Source of the DNA: Streptosporangium subroseum
GTDB taxonomy: Bacteria > Actinomycetota > Actinomycetes > Streptosporangiales > Streptosporangiaceae
Direction of reading: 5' to 3'
Length of the DNA: 64,000 nucleotides
Assembly (NCBI RefSeq): GCF_900188345.1
Contig: NZ_FZOD01000031.1
Coordinates: 1-64,000 of the forward strand
Below are positions 1 through 9,487 of this stretch, piece after piece. Position 1 is the first letter of the stretch. Every line of letters starts with the position of its first letter. Made by a program: the position numbers and the translations under genes. The notes below the pieces were generated by a model that saw only the letters and a program-made list of their open reading frames with translations, was not told the origin of the DNA and ran no database searches.

Positions 1-3000
1 CGTTGTAGACCGCGTCGTCCAGCACACCCGCGAGCGCGTCGGTGACGGCCGCCCCGGTGTACAGGGTCTGGCCGGTGTTCGCGATCGTGATCGTGTAACC
101 GACCGTGGAACCGGGCGTGGTGGTGACGGTGTCCGCGACCTTGGTGACGGACAGGGCGGGGACGAGCACGGTGACGAGCGTCGTGCACGCCGGGGTGGAC
201 CCGGTGGACGGGCAGGTGCTGCCCAGCTCGTTGGAGAACGCCCTGTTGACGATCTGCTTGTCGCCGGGGTCGGGGTCGAGGACGGTCACCGAATAGGTGA
301 TCGTGGCACTGGCGCCGACGGCGAGGTCACCGGTCCAGGTCAGGTTGGGGCTGGTGAAGACGACCGTGCCGGTCGTGGCGGTCGCGTCGCCGTTGTAGGC
401 GGCGTCCGGGAGCACCTTCGTGAGCTGGTCGGTCACCGTCGCCCCGGTGTACGGGGTCTGGCCGGAGTTGGCGACCGTGATCGTGTAGGTGATGGTGCCA
501 CCGGGGGTGACCGTGGCCCTGTCGGCGCTCTTGGAGACGTCCAGGGCGGGGATCAGCACGGTCACGGACGAGGCGCAGGCCGGGTCGGTGCCGCCGACGG
601 GGCAGTTGGTCCCCGGGGTGGCCGAGGTCATGACGGAGTTAAGGACCTTGTCCCCCGGGTCCGGGTTCCGCACGGTCACCGAGAAGGTGACGGTGACGGT
701 CTGGCCGACCGCGAGGGCGCCCTGCCACATCGCCTCGCCGCTCCCGGGAACGAAGGTGAGCTGGCCCGACGAGGCCGTCCCGTCGCCGTTGTAGACCGCG
801 TCGTCCACCACCCCGGCGAGCAGGCCGTCCACCGCGGCGGCGTTGTACGGTGTCTGCCCGGTGTTCGCGATCGTGACCGTGTAGCGCACCACCCCGGTCG
901 GAATGGTCGTGGCGACGTCCGCCGAGTTCGTGATCGTGATCCTGGAGATCAGGACCTCGTGGGAGCAGCGGGTGTCGGTGCCGCCGACGGGACAGGTGGC
1001 GCCCGAGGTGGTGGAGGTGACGGTGTTGGTCAGCCTCTGGTCACCGGTTCCCGGGTTGTCGACCGTGACGCTGTAGGTGACGGTGACCGCCTGGCCGGGG
1101 GTGAGACCTCCGGTCCAGGTGACGGCCTGGCCGGCGAAGCCGACCGTTCCCCTCGTGGCGGTCGCGTCGCCGTTGTAGGTCGCGTCGTCCAGCACCCCCG
1201 CCAGCGCGTCGGTGAGGTTCGCCGCGGCGAAGGGGACCTGACCGGTGTTGGTGGCCGTGATCGTGTAGGTGACCGTCCCACCGGGTGTGGCCGAGGCGCT
1301 GTCGGCGGTCTTCGCGATCGTCAGAATCGGGGTGAGGATGACGACCCTCGCGTCGCAGGCCGTGTTCCCGCTGGCGGGCGGGCAGGTGCTGCCCGTCTCG
1401 GTGGAGGTGGCCGCATTGGTCAGGAGCTTGTCGCCCAGGGCGGGGTCGTCGGTGGTGACCGAGTAGGTGACGGTCGCGCTTGCCCCGACCGCCAGGTCAC
1501 CGGTCCAGGTCAGGGTCTGACCGGCGAGGCCGACCGTGCCGGTCGTGGCGGTCGCGTCCCCGTTGTAGGTCGCCTCGTCCAGCACCCCGGCGAGCGAGTC
1601 CGTGACGGTGGCCCCGTCATACGGGGTCTCCCCGGTGTTGGCGATCGTGACCGTGTAGGCCGCCGCCCCTCCGGGGACCACCGCGGACCTGTCGGCGACC
1701 TTGGTGATCGTCAGGGCGGGGATCAGCACGGAGACGGAGGCGGTGCAGCCGGGGTCGGTCGCCACGGGACAGGTGCTGCCCGGCGCCGAGGAGGACGCGG
1801 CACTGGTCATCACCCTGTCGCCCCGATCGGGGTTGTTCACCGTGAACGTGCCGGTCACCACGACGCTGTCGCCCACGGGGATGCTCCCGCTCCACGTCAG
1901 CGCGGTCTCGCCCAGTGACAGCGACCCGGAGGTGGCGATCTGGTCTCCGTTGGGGACGGCGTCGTCGAAGATGCGGCCCCCGTCGAGGATGACGGTGATC
2001 CCGTTGTACGGCGTCTGCCCCGTGTTGGTGATGAAGGTGGTGAAACGCACGACGGTGCCCGGGGTGACGGTGTCAGCGTCGGCGAAGGAGAGGATCTCCA
2101 GCCCCACCGTGGTCACCGTCTCGGAGCAGCGGAGGTCCGTGCTCCCGGCGGCGCAGTTGCTGTCCGGCGACTCCGACACCAGTGTGTTGGAGAGGATCCC
2201 GTTCCCCAGGCCCGGGGGGTTCGCCGTCACCGAGTAGGTGACCGTGGTCGACCCCTCGGCCGGGACGTTCCCGGTCCAGGTCAGCTCGGGTTCGGTGTAG
2301 GTGACGGTGCCCGTGCCGGCCGCGGCGTCCCCGTTGTAGGTCGCGTCGTCCAGCACGTCGGCGAGCGAGTCGGTGAACGTCGCGCCGACGTACGGTGTCA
2401 GCCCGCTGTTGCTGATCGTGACGGTGTAGGTGACCACCTCGCCCTGCGCGACCACCCCGGTGCTCGCGGCCTTGTCGAACGTCAGCGTGGTCGCTTCCGT
2501 GACCTGGACGCCGGCGCCGCAGCGCGAGTCGGTCCCGCCGGCCGGGCAGTTGCCGCCCGGGGTAGCGGAGGTGACCGCGTTCGCCAGGTTCAGGTCGCCG
2601 GTCGCCGGATTGTCGATGGTGACCGTGTAGGTGATCGTCGCGCTCACCCCGACCGCCAGATCGCCGCTCCAGGTCAGGTCCGTCCCGGCGAAACCGACCG
2701 TGCCCGTCGTGGCGGTCGCGTCCCCGTTGTAGACCGCGTCGTCCAGCACTCCGGCCAGCGCGTCGGTGAACGCCGCCCCCGTGTAGGGGAGCTGACCGGT
2801 GTTGGCGGCCACGACCGTGTAGGTGATCGTGCTCCCCGGTATCCCGGTCGTGGCGTCGGCGGTCTTGCTGATCGTCAGTGCCGGCACGAGCACGACCACG
2901 GTGCTGGTGCACCGCGGGTCACCGCTCGCCGGGGCGCAGTCGCTGCCGGCGGTGGGTGAGGAGATGGTGTTGACCATGAACCTGTCCCCGAGGACGGGAT

Positions 3001-6000
3001 CGCCCACGGTGACCGTGTAGGTGATCGTCGCGCTCGCCCCGACCGCGAGATCGCCGGTCCAGGTCAGATCCGTCCCGGCGAAACCGACCGTGCCCGTCGT
3101 GGCCGTCGCGTCCCCGTTGTAGACCGCGTCGTCCAGCACCCCCGCCAGCGGGTCGGTGAACGTCGCCCCGGTGTACGGCGACTGCCCCGAGTTGGTGACC
3201 GTGACCGTGTATCCGACGGTGCCTCCCTGGACCGTGGCACCGGTGTCGGCGACCTTGACGATCGTCAGGCCGGGAACGAGCACGTCGAGCCGGGCCGTAC
3301 AGCGAGGGTCCGAGCCGCCCGCCGGGCAGGTGCTGCCCGGTGCGGCGGAGACCAGGGTGCCGGTGATGATCCGGTCGCCGGTGGGCGGGTTCTTGACCGT
3401 CAGGGTGCCGGTGATGGTGACGACGCCCCCGACGGGGATGCTCCCGGTCCAGGTGATGGTGGTGGCGCCGAGGACGAGCGTGCCCGAGCTCGCGACCTGG
3501 TCACCGTTGGGGATGGCGTCGTCGACGGTGCCGGCGGTGGGGCTGGAGACGACGATCCCCGTGTAGGGGACCTGCCCGGTGTTGGTGAACGTGGCGTTGA
3601 GGCGGATCACCGAACCGGGTGTCGCACCGGTCTGGGTGTAACTCTGCTCCAGCACGAGGCGCGCCACCGGCACCGAGGAGACGCACCGGGTGTCGGTGCT
3701 CCCGGCCCGGCAGTTGCTCCCCACGGCGGACGAGACGACGGTGTTGGAGAGCCGGGCGTCTCCCGGGTCGGGGCTCCGCACCGTGACCGTGTAGGCGATC
3801 GTCGCGCTCGCCCCGACCGCCAGATCGCCGCTCCAGGTCAGGTCCGTCCCGGCGAAACCGACCGTGCCCGTCGTGGCGGTCGCGTCCCCGTTGTAGACCG
3901 CGTCGTCCAGCACCCCGGCCAGCGCGTCGGTGACGGTGGCGCCGGTGTACGGCGTCTGCCCGGAGTTGGTGACGGTGACCGTGTATCCGACGGTCGACCC
4001 GGGTGCCGTCGTGGTGGCGTTCGCGGTCTTGGCGATCGTCAGCTGCGGCAGAAGGACTGCTACCGTGACAGCGCACCGGGGGTCGGTACTCCCGGCCGGG
4101 CAGTTGCTGCCTGGTTCGGAGGACACGGCAGCGGTGATCATCTGCCGGTCACCCGGGTCGGGATCGCGCACTGTGACCGAATAGGTGATCGTCGCGCTCG
4201 CCCCGATCGCCAGGTCCCCGGTCCAGTTCAGGTTGGGGCTCGAGAAGACGACCGTGCCGGTCGTGGCGGTCGCGTCGCCGTTGTAGACCGCGTCCGGGAG
4301 CACCCGGGCCAGCGACTCGGTCACCTGGGCTCCGGTGTACGGGGTCTGCCCCGTGTTGGCGACCGTCATCGTGTAGGTCACCGTGTTGCCCGGCACGGTC
4401 GTCTGAGTGTCGGCGGTGTTCGTGATCGTCAGCGCGGGGACCAGGACCGTGACGACGCTGAAGCAGCCGGGCGCCGTCGCGCCGATGACCGGGCAGGTGC
4501 TGCCCGGCGCGGCGGACGTGACGGAGCTTCTCAGGACCTTGTCGCCGGTGTCGGGGTCGTTCACGGTGACCGAGCCGACGATGGTGACCGTCGCGCCGAC
4601 CGCGATGTCCCCGCTCCATACGACCGAGCCGTCCGGAGCCAGGCTGATGCTGCCCGAGGAGGCCGTGAGGTTGCCGTCGTAGGTCACGTCGTCGGACAGA
4701 GCCGAGATGTCGATCGTGGCGCTGATGCCCGCGTACGGCGTCTGCCCGGTGTTGACCAGCGTGGTGGTGTACTCGACGACGCTCCCCGGAGTCGTCGTGG
4801 CGACGTCCGCCTGGGTGGTGAGCGTCAACTGCGGGACGAGGACCGCCACGTTGCCGGCGCACCGGGTGTCGCCGCTCCCCGCGGGGCAGTTGCTGCCGGT
4901 GGTGGGCGAGGAGACCGTGTTGGAGAGCACCTTGTTCCCGGGGTCGGGATCGAGGACGGTGACGGAATAGGTGACCGTGGCGGTCGCGGCGACCGCGAGG
5001 TCGCCGGCCCAGGTCAGCGTGGAGCCGGCGAAGCCGACCGAGCCACTGGTCGCGGTGGCGTCCGCGTTGTACGTCGCGTCGTCCAGCACCCCGGCCAGCG
5101 CGTCGGCGAACGTCGCCCCGGTGTACGGCGTCTGCCCCGAGTTGGTGACCGCGACCGTGTAGTTGACGACCGACCCGGGGGTCGTGGTCGACGCGTCGGC
5201 CGTCTTGGTGATCGTCAGGCCGGGGATCAGGACCGGGACGGTGGTGAAGCACGCGGGTGCCTGGTTGCCCACCGGACAGGTGTTTCCCGCCGCGGCGGAG
5301 GTGACGGAGGTCGTCATCACCTGCTCACCCGTGACGGGGTTGTTCACCGTGACCGAGGCGGTGACGGTGACCGAGGCGCCGATGGGCAGGTCACCGGTCC
5401 ACGTGAGGGCGCCGTTGGGGCCGGAGACGACACTGCCCGACGTCGCGACGGCGTCGCCGTTGTACGTGGCGTCGTCGAGCGCGCCCGCGAGGGAGAAGGT
5501 GAAGCCGGTCCCCGTGTAGGCCGTCTGGCCGGTGTTGGAAGCCGTGACCGTGTAGTTCACGGTCGAACCGGGTGTCGCGGTGGCCACGTCCGCGCTACTG
5601 GTGATCACCAGGGCGGGGATCAGGATCGTGACGGTGGCGGTGCACTGCGCGCCGGGATTTCCCGGCGGGCAGGTGCTGCCGGGAGTGGACGAGGAGATCG
5701 TGTTGGAGATGGTCCTGTCCCCGGTGTTGGGGTTCCTCGCCGTGGCCGAGTAGGTGATGGTCGCGCTGGCGCCGACCGCGAGGTTTCCGGTCCAGGTCAG
5801 GTTGGGGCCGGTGTACGACAGGTTGCCGCTCGTGGCGACGGCGTCGGCGTTGTAGACGGCGTCGTCGAGCAGGCCGGCCAGCGAGTCGGCGAACGTCGCG
5901 GCCGTGTACGGGGTCTGGCCGTTGTTCGTCACCGTGACGGTGAAGTGGACCGTCCCGCCGGGAGTCGTCGTCGCGACGTCGGCGACCTTGACGATGGACA

Positions 6001-6400
6001 GCCCGGAGATCGTCACCGTCGCGGTGCATCGGGGATCGCCGCCGCCGGCCGGGCAGGTGCTGCCGACCGTCGGCGAGGTCACCGCGTTGGCCAGCACCTT
6101 GTTTCCGGTGTCGGGGTTCTTCACCGTGACCGAGTAGGTGATGGTCACGGTCGTACCGGCCGCCACGTTCCCGGTCCAGCTCACCGTCTGGCCGGTGAAG
6201 GACACCGAGCCGCCGGTGGCCGTCGCGTTCCCGTTGTACGTCGCGTCGTCGAGGACGTCCGCCAGCGGGTCGTTCATCGTCACGCCAGTGAACGCGCTCG
6301 ACCCGGTGTTGTTGACGGTGATCGTGTAGTTGACCGTGTCGCCCGGGCCCGCCGAGGAGGTGTTGGCCGTCTTGACCATGACCAGCGGGCCGGGCGTGAT
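1..6400 (-). repeat. Array of 17 DUF11-type repeats (16 complete, one cut by the edge)
   Basis: Repeats of about 128 residues (about 383 bp) follow one another without linkers. Each has TPGS-VxYTVTVTNTGQTPYTG, then LAGVLDDAxYNGDATATTG, LTWTGDLAVGASATITYSV, DPDPGDK, and a Cys pair of the form GSxCPxG..DxRC, then VxVLVPAL leading into the next unit. Repeats 3, 5, 8, 12 and 15, counted from the N-terminus, are a divergent class (for example IPNGDQVASSGTL with WTGSIPVGG). The two cysteines per unit could form an intra-repeat disulfide in the exported protein; this is inference. Confidence 0.9.
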
Positions 6401-9400
6401 GGAGAACGTCACCGACCTGGTGTCGGTGTGACTGTTGGCGTCGGCCACCTGGACGGTGACCGGATAGCTGCCCGTCGTCGTCGGGGTGCCCGACACCACA
6501 CCGGTGGAGGCGTTAAGGGTGAGGCCCGGCGGCAGGCTGCCCGCGGTGACCGACCAGGTGTACGGCGCGGTGCCGCCGCTCACGGTCAGCGGGAAGCTGT
6601 AGGCGACTCCCGTCTGACCGCTCGGGGGTGTGGAGAACGTGAACGTCGGCAGCGGCACGATCGTCACGCCGGCCGTCCTGGTCGTGCTCTGGTTCTGGGC
6701 GTCGACCACCCTGACGGTGAAGCTGAAGGTGCCTCCCGTGGTCGGGGTGCCGGAGAGCTGACCGGTGGAGGTGTTCAGGGTGAGGCCCGGCGGCAGGCTG
6801 CCCGCGGTGACCGACCAGGTGTACGGTGCGGTGCCCCCGCTCACGGTCAGCGGGATGCTGTAGGGAGTCCCCACCTCTCCGTCGGGTGGCGCGGGGAACG
6901 TCAGCGCCGGCGGCGGCGCGATGACCAGGGTGACCGGCTTGGTGGCGCTCTGGTTGCTGGCGTCCGTCACCTGCACGGTGAAGGGATAGCTGCCCGCCGA
7001 GGTGGGGGTGCCCGACAGCACGCCGGTGGAGGCGTTCAGGGTGAGGCCCGGCGGCAGGCTGCCCGAGGCGATCGACCAGGTGTACGGCGCGGTGCCTCCG
7101 CTCACGGTCAGCGGGACGCTGTAGGGCGCTCCCACCTCACCGGCCGGTGGCGCGGGGAAGGGCAGGGTCGGCGGGGGGTTGGGAACGACCGTGGCCGAGG
7201 GGTCGGAGGGCTGGCCGGGGCCGGCCGTGTTCACGGCGGTGACGGTGAACGTGTACGAGGCCCCCGGTGTCAGGCCGGTGACGGTCTGGGTGGTCGCGGT
7301 ACCGCCGAACGTCTGGGTCGGCTGCGCGACGCCGTTGATGTACGGCGTGACGATGTAGCTCGTGATGGCGCTGCCGTTGTTCGCCGGCGCCGTCCAGGTG
7401 AGGGTCGCGGACGAGGAGCCGGCGGTCACCGCGGTGATGGACGGCTTGCCGGGAACGTTGTAGGGGACGACCGAGTTGGACGCCGGGCTGGCCGAGCCGG
7501 TGCCGATCGCGTTCACCGCGGCGACCGTGAAGGTGTACGGCACGTCGGCGGTCAGTCCGGTCAGCGTCCTCGTGGTGGCCGAGGCGTCGAAGGCCACCGG
7601 CGTCTGGGCCACGCCGTTCCTGTACGGGGTGACCACGTAGCCGGTGATGGGGCTGCCGTTGTTCGCCGGCGCCGTCCAGCTCACCGTCGCGCTGGTCACC
7701 CCGGCCGTGGCCGTGGGCGCGGTGGGCGCCGCGGGGGCGGCGAGATACGTATAGGCGGCGAACGCGGCGAGACCCTGGGTGACGACGGTGACCCGCACCG
7801 CCCCGCTGGCGGACCTGCTCGGCATCGAGGGGATGGTCAGGGTGCCGTTGCCGTTGTTGATGAAACAGCCGGTGGTGACCCCGGAGGGGCAGGGCAGCAG
7901 GACCACGGGGGTGCCGGCCTGCTGCTGGGCGACGGTGCCGATCTCGATGGCGGTCGCGTTGGAGATGTTCGTCCCGCTCACGGTCACGGTGCCGCCGCCG
8001 GCGATCGATCCCGAGGTCGAGCTCAGGGTGATGCCGCTGGGCGTCGACGGAAGCGTGCCGACGGTCGTCGACGACGAGTAACCGGGATTGGCGTCGACCG
8101 ACGACGCCGTGGCCACGGTCGTGGTCTGAACCAGCGCCGGCGTGACCCCGGTCCCGGTGACGATGCCCACCACGGTGATCGGCGGTAACGTCGCCCCGGC
8201 CGCGAACGGGCCGTTGCTGTTGGTGCAGGTGACGGACCGCCCGGACGGCGCCGCGCAGACCCATCCCGTGCCGTAGGCCCCCGCGGCCACCGTTCCGGCG
8301 GGCAGGGTCTCGGTCACCGAGATCGGGGAGGTCTCCGGCAGACCCGCGGCCACGCCCGCGACGACGCTGTAGGTCACGGGGTCGCCCGGCGACAGCGTCG
8401 CGGCGTTGTAGCTGGTCTGCGAGACGGCCAGCTCGGGGACCGCGCTGATCGTGAGGACCTTGGCCTCGTCGACCTCGTGGAAGTCGGTGACGGCACCGGT
8501 GGAGGCCACCCAGCCGAACGCGAGCTGCCGGGGGACCCCGTTGGCGTTCAGCCAGCTCGACGGGAAGAGGCCCGAGGTGACCGAGGGAAGCGTGCCGGTC
8601 AGCGTCCTGGTCACGCCGCTGACCAGGGTGACCAGCACCCGGTAGCTGTTGGCCGGGACCGTCATGCCGGCGGCGGTGGTGAGGACCGCGTTGGTGGGGT
8701 TGATGCCGACCTGGACCGGGACCGCCGTGCGTAAGACCGACCTCAACGCGAGGGCGGCGGAGCTCGTCGAGGTGGCGGTGCTGTTGATCGCGCAGTAGCC
8801 GACGGTGCCGTTGCCCGGCCCGCGGACGACGACCTGGCCGGGCACCCGGACACTGCCCGTCCCGATGTAGGCCGGGTTCGTGCAGCCGCTTCCCTGGTAG
8901 GCGCTGTTGCTGAAGTTTCCGTACACGTCGAGGCCGATGCCGAGGTAGCCGTAGGCCAGGCCGGGGAGGGCGGAGAAGGAGGTGTAGCCCAGCGCACCGC
9001 CCGACTGGCCGATGTTGGCCGGGGACTGGGGGTTGGCCGGATCGACCGCCGCCAGCACAAAGCTCATGCCGTCGGCCCCGCCCCCGCCGTACTGGTAACT
9101 GTTGAACGTCACGTCGAGGCCCTGCGAGGTGGGCACGCTGACGGCGCCGAAGAGCCCGCCCACCTTGCCGGTCGTCGCGTTCGTCAGCCGCAGCTTGCCG
9201 AAGCCCGGGAGGTCCGGGTCGGTGGTGCAACTGCGCAGGACGCCGGTGCTGGTGTTGCCCGAGGCGGTCAGGCACGCGAAGTTCGTCCCCGACTGGCCAC
9301 TCGGCAGCGCGGGCAGTACCACGGCACCGGTTCCGTTGGCCGTGTTGTTGTGGAACGGCTGGTCGAACAGGACCGTGCCGGCCGCCAACGCGGGACGAGG

Positions 9401-9487
9401 CGCCAGCACGGCCGCCGTGCCGGTCAGCCCCGAGCAGGTCAGGGCCAGGACCAGGACCTGGGCGGTCCCTCTCCTGACACGAGGCAC
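1..9487 (-). CDS. Giant secreted lectin-like / Fn3 / He_PIG / DUF11-repeat surface protein (3' end outside window)
   Basis: One reading frame is open from 9487 to the left edge: 3162 codons and no stop. I translated both ends and the repeats between in the same frame and saw no frameshift. The GTG start at 9487 follows AGGGGG at good spacing and gives a signal peptide (MPRVRRG, hydrophobic core, LAPRPALAA). In-frame GTGs just upstream are alternatives. Domains in order: an L-type lectin-like beta-sandwich (about 37-260; LFDQPFHNNTANG, GGGGADGMSFVLA, GLAYGYLGIGLDVYGNF), a divergent DUF11-like segment (to about 480), an IPT/TIG-like domain (to about 580), two Fn3 domains (to about 766), three He_PIG domains (SLPPGLTLNASTGVLSGTPT type, to about 1030), then DUF11/DUF7507 repeats to the edge. 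Such proteins are usually exported and extended, and are thought to act in adhesion or hyphal-surface architecture. Ligand and anchor are unknown because the C-terminus is missing. Confidence 0.9.
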   Translation of the reverse strand, partial: MPRVRRGTAQVLVLALTCSGLTGTAAVLAPRPALAAGTVLFDQPFHNNTANGTGAVVLPALPSGQSGTNFACLTASGNTSTGVLRSCTTDPDLPGFGKLRLTNATTGKVGGLFGAVSVPTSQGLDVTFNSYQYGGGGADGMSFVLAAVDPANPQSPANIGQSGGALGYTSFSALPGLAYGYLGIGLDVYGNFSNSAYQGSGCTNPAYIGTGSVRVPGQVVVRGPGNGTVGYCAINSTATSTSSAALALRSVLRTAVPVQVGINPTNAVLTTAAGMTVPANSYRVLVTLVSGVTRTLTGTLPSVTSGLFPSSWLNANGVPRQLAFGWVASTGAVTDFHEVDEAKVLTISAVPELAVSQTSYNAATLSPGDPVTYSVVAGVAAGLPETSPISVTETLPAGTVAAGAYGTGWVCAAPSGRSVTCTNSNGPFAAGATLPPITVVGIVTGTGVTPALVQTTTVATASSVDANPGYSSSTTVGTLPSTPSGITLSSTSGSIAGGGTVTVSGTNISNATAIEIGTVAQQQAGTPVVLLPCPSGVTTGCFINNGNGTLTIPSMPSRSASGAVRVTVVTQGLAAFAAYTYLAAPAAPTAPTATAGVTSATVSWTAPANNGSPITGYVVTPYRNGVAQTPVAFDASATTRTLTGLTADVPYTFTVAAVNAIGTGSASPASNSVVPYNVPGKPSITAVTAGSSSATLTWTAPANNGSAITSYIVTPYINGVAQPTQTFGGTATTQTVTGLTPGASYTFTVTAVNTAGPGQPSDPSATVVPNPPPTLPFPAPPAGEVGAPYSVPLTVSGGTAPYTWSIASGSLPPGLTLNASTGVLSGTPTSAGSYPFTVQVTDASNQSATKPVTLVIAPPPALTFPAPPDGEVGTPYSIPLTVSGGTAPYTWSVTAGSLPPGLTLNTSTGQLSGTPTTGGTFSFTVRVVDAQNQSTTRTAGVTIVPLPTFTFSTPPSGQTGVAYSFPLTVSGGTAPYTWSVTAGSLPPGLTLNASTGVVSGTPTTTGSYPVTVQVADANSHTDTRSVTFSITPGPLVMVKTANTSSAGPGDTVNYTITVNNTGSSAFTGVTMNDPLADVLDDATYNGNATATGGSVSFTGQTVSWTGNVAAGTTVTITYSVTVKNPDTGNKVLANAVTSPTVGSTCPAGGGDPRCTATVTISGLSIVKVADVATTTPGGTVHFTVTVTNNGQTPYTAATFADSLAGLLDDAVYNADAVATSGNLSYTGPNLTWTGNLAVGASATITYSATARNPNTGDRTISNTISSSTPGSTCPPGNPGAQCTATVTILIPALVITSSADVATATPGSTVNYTVTASNTGQTAYTGTGFTFSLAGALDDATYNGDAVATSGSVVSGPNGALTWTGDLPIGASVTVTASVTVNNPVTGEQVMTTSVTSAAAGNTCPVGNQAPACFTTVPVLIPGLTITKTADASTTTPGSVVNYTVAVTNSGQTPYTGATFADALAGVLDDATYNADATATSGSVGFAGSTLTWAGDLAVAATATVTYSVTVLDPDPGNKVLSNTVSSPTTGSNCPAGSGDTRCAGNVAVLVPQLTLTTQADVATTTPGSVVEYTTTLVNTGQTPYAGISATIDISALSDDVTYDGNLTASSGSISLAPDGSVVWSGDIAVGATVTIVGSVTVNDPDTGDKVLRSSVTSAAPGSTCPVIGATAPGCFSVVTVLVPALTITNTADTQTTVPGNTVTYTMTVANTGQTPYTGAQVTESLARVLPDAVYNGDATATTGTVVFSSPNLNWTGDLAIGASATITYSVTVRDPDPGDRQMITAAVSSEPGSNCPAGSTDPRCAVTVAVLLPQLTIAKTANATTTAPGSTVGYTVTVTNSGQTPYTGATVTDALAGVLDDAVYNGDATATTGTVGFAGTDLTWSGDLAVGASATIAYTVTVRSPDPGDARLSNTVVSSAVGSNCRAGSTDTRCVSSVPVARLVLEQSYTQTGATPGSVIRLNATFTNTGQVPYTGIVVSSPTAGTVDDAIPNGDQVASSGTLVLGATTITWTGSIPVGGVVTITGTLTVKNPPTGDRIITGTLVSAAPGSTCPAGGSDPRCTARLDVLVPGLTIVKVADTGATVQGGTVGYTVTVTNSGQSPYTGATFTDPLAGVLDDAVYNGDATATTGTVGFAGTDLTWTGDLAVGASATITYTVTVGDPVLGDRFMVNTISSPTAGSDCAPASGDPRCTSTVVVLVPALTISKTADATTGIPGSTITYTVVAANTGQLPYTGAAFTDALAGVLDDAVYNGDATATTGTVGFAGTDLTWSGDLAVGVSATITYTVTIDNPATGDLNLANAVTSATPGGNCPAGGTDSRCGAGVQVTEATTLTFDKAASTGVVAQGEVVTYTVTISNSGLTPYVGATFTDSLADVLDDATYNGDAAAGTGTVTYTEPELTWTGNVPAEGSTTVTYSVTANPPGLGNGILSNTLVSESPDSNCAAGSTDLRCSETVTTVGLEILSFADADTVTPGTVVRFTTFITNTGQTPYNGITVILDGGRIFDDAVPNGDQIATSGSLSLGETALTWSGSIPVGDSVVVTGTFTVNNPDRGDRVMTSAASSSAPGSTCPVATDPGCTASVSVLIPALTITKVADRSAVVPGGAAAYTVTIANTGETPYDGATVTDSLAGVLDEATYNGDATATTGTVGLAGQTLTWTGDLAVGASATVTYSVTTDDPALGDKLLTNAATSTETGSTCPPASGNTACDARVVILTPILTIAKTADSASATPGGTVTYTITATNTGQVPFAAANLTDALAGVLDDATYNGDATATRGTVGFAGQAVTWTGGLTPGQAVTVTYSVTVDNPGTGDQRLTNTVTSTTSGATCPVGGTDTRCSHEVLISRITITNSADVATTIPTGVVRYTVTIANTGQTPYNAAAVDGLLAGVVDDAVYNGDGTASSGQLTFVPGSGEAMWQGALAVGQTVTVTFSVTVRNPDPGDKVLNSVMTSATPGTNCPVGGTDPACASSVTVLIPALDVSKSADRATVTPGGTITYTITVANSGQTPYTGATVTDQLTKVLPDAAYNGDATATTGTVVFTSPNLTWTGDLAVGASATITYSVTVLDPDPGDKQIVNRAFSNELGSTCPSTGSTPACTTLVTVLVPALSVTKVADTVTTTPGSTVGYTITIANTGQTLYTGAAVTDALAGVLDDAVYN
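2636..3932 (-). repeat. Near-identical DNA segments inside repeats 7, 9 and 10 of the DUF11 array
   Basis: The stretches 3795-3932 (repeat 7) and 2633-2770 (repeat 10) differ at only about two positions over about 130 bp. The matching part of repeat 9 (about 3020-3150) is only slightly more diverged. Synonymous positions are conserved too, which points to recent unequal crossover or gene conversion rather than selection on protein alone. Confidence 0.8.
6400..7180 (-). repeat. Three tandem He_PIG (putative Ig) repeats
   Basis: Three copies of about 88 residues, each with PLTVSGGTAPYTWS, SLPPGLTLN and STGxxSGTPT, recur with a period of about 264 bp. The coding DNA for the GLTLN segment is nearly identical in all three (near 6520, 6780 and 7045). 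They separate the Fn3 domains from the DUF11 array. Confidence 0.85.

Noticed and set aside
1..6400. Regular repeats resembling an array such as CRISPR
   Set aside because: Period of about 383 bp, all within one coding frame and translating to DUF11 domains; no short conserved repeats with unique spacers.
5945..8188. Long plus-strand and alternative minus-strand frames across the giant gene
   Set aside because: Arg/Gly-rich shadow translations. Only the frame starting at 9487 gives signal peptide, lectin, Fn3, He_PIG and DUF11 sequences.
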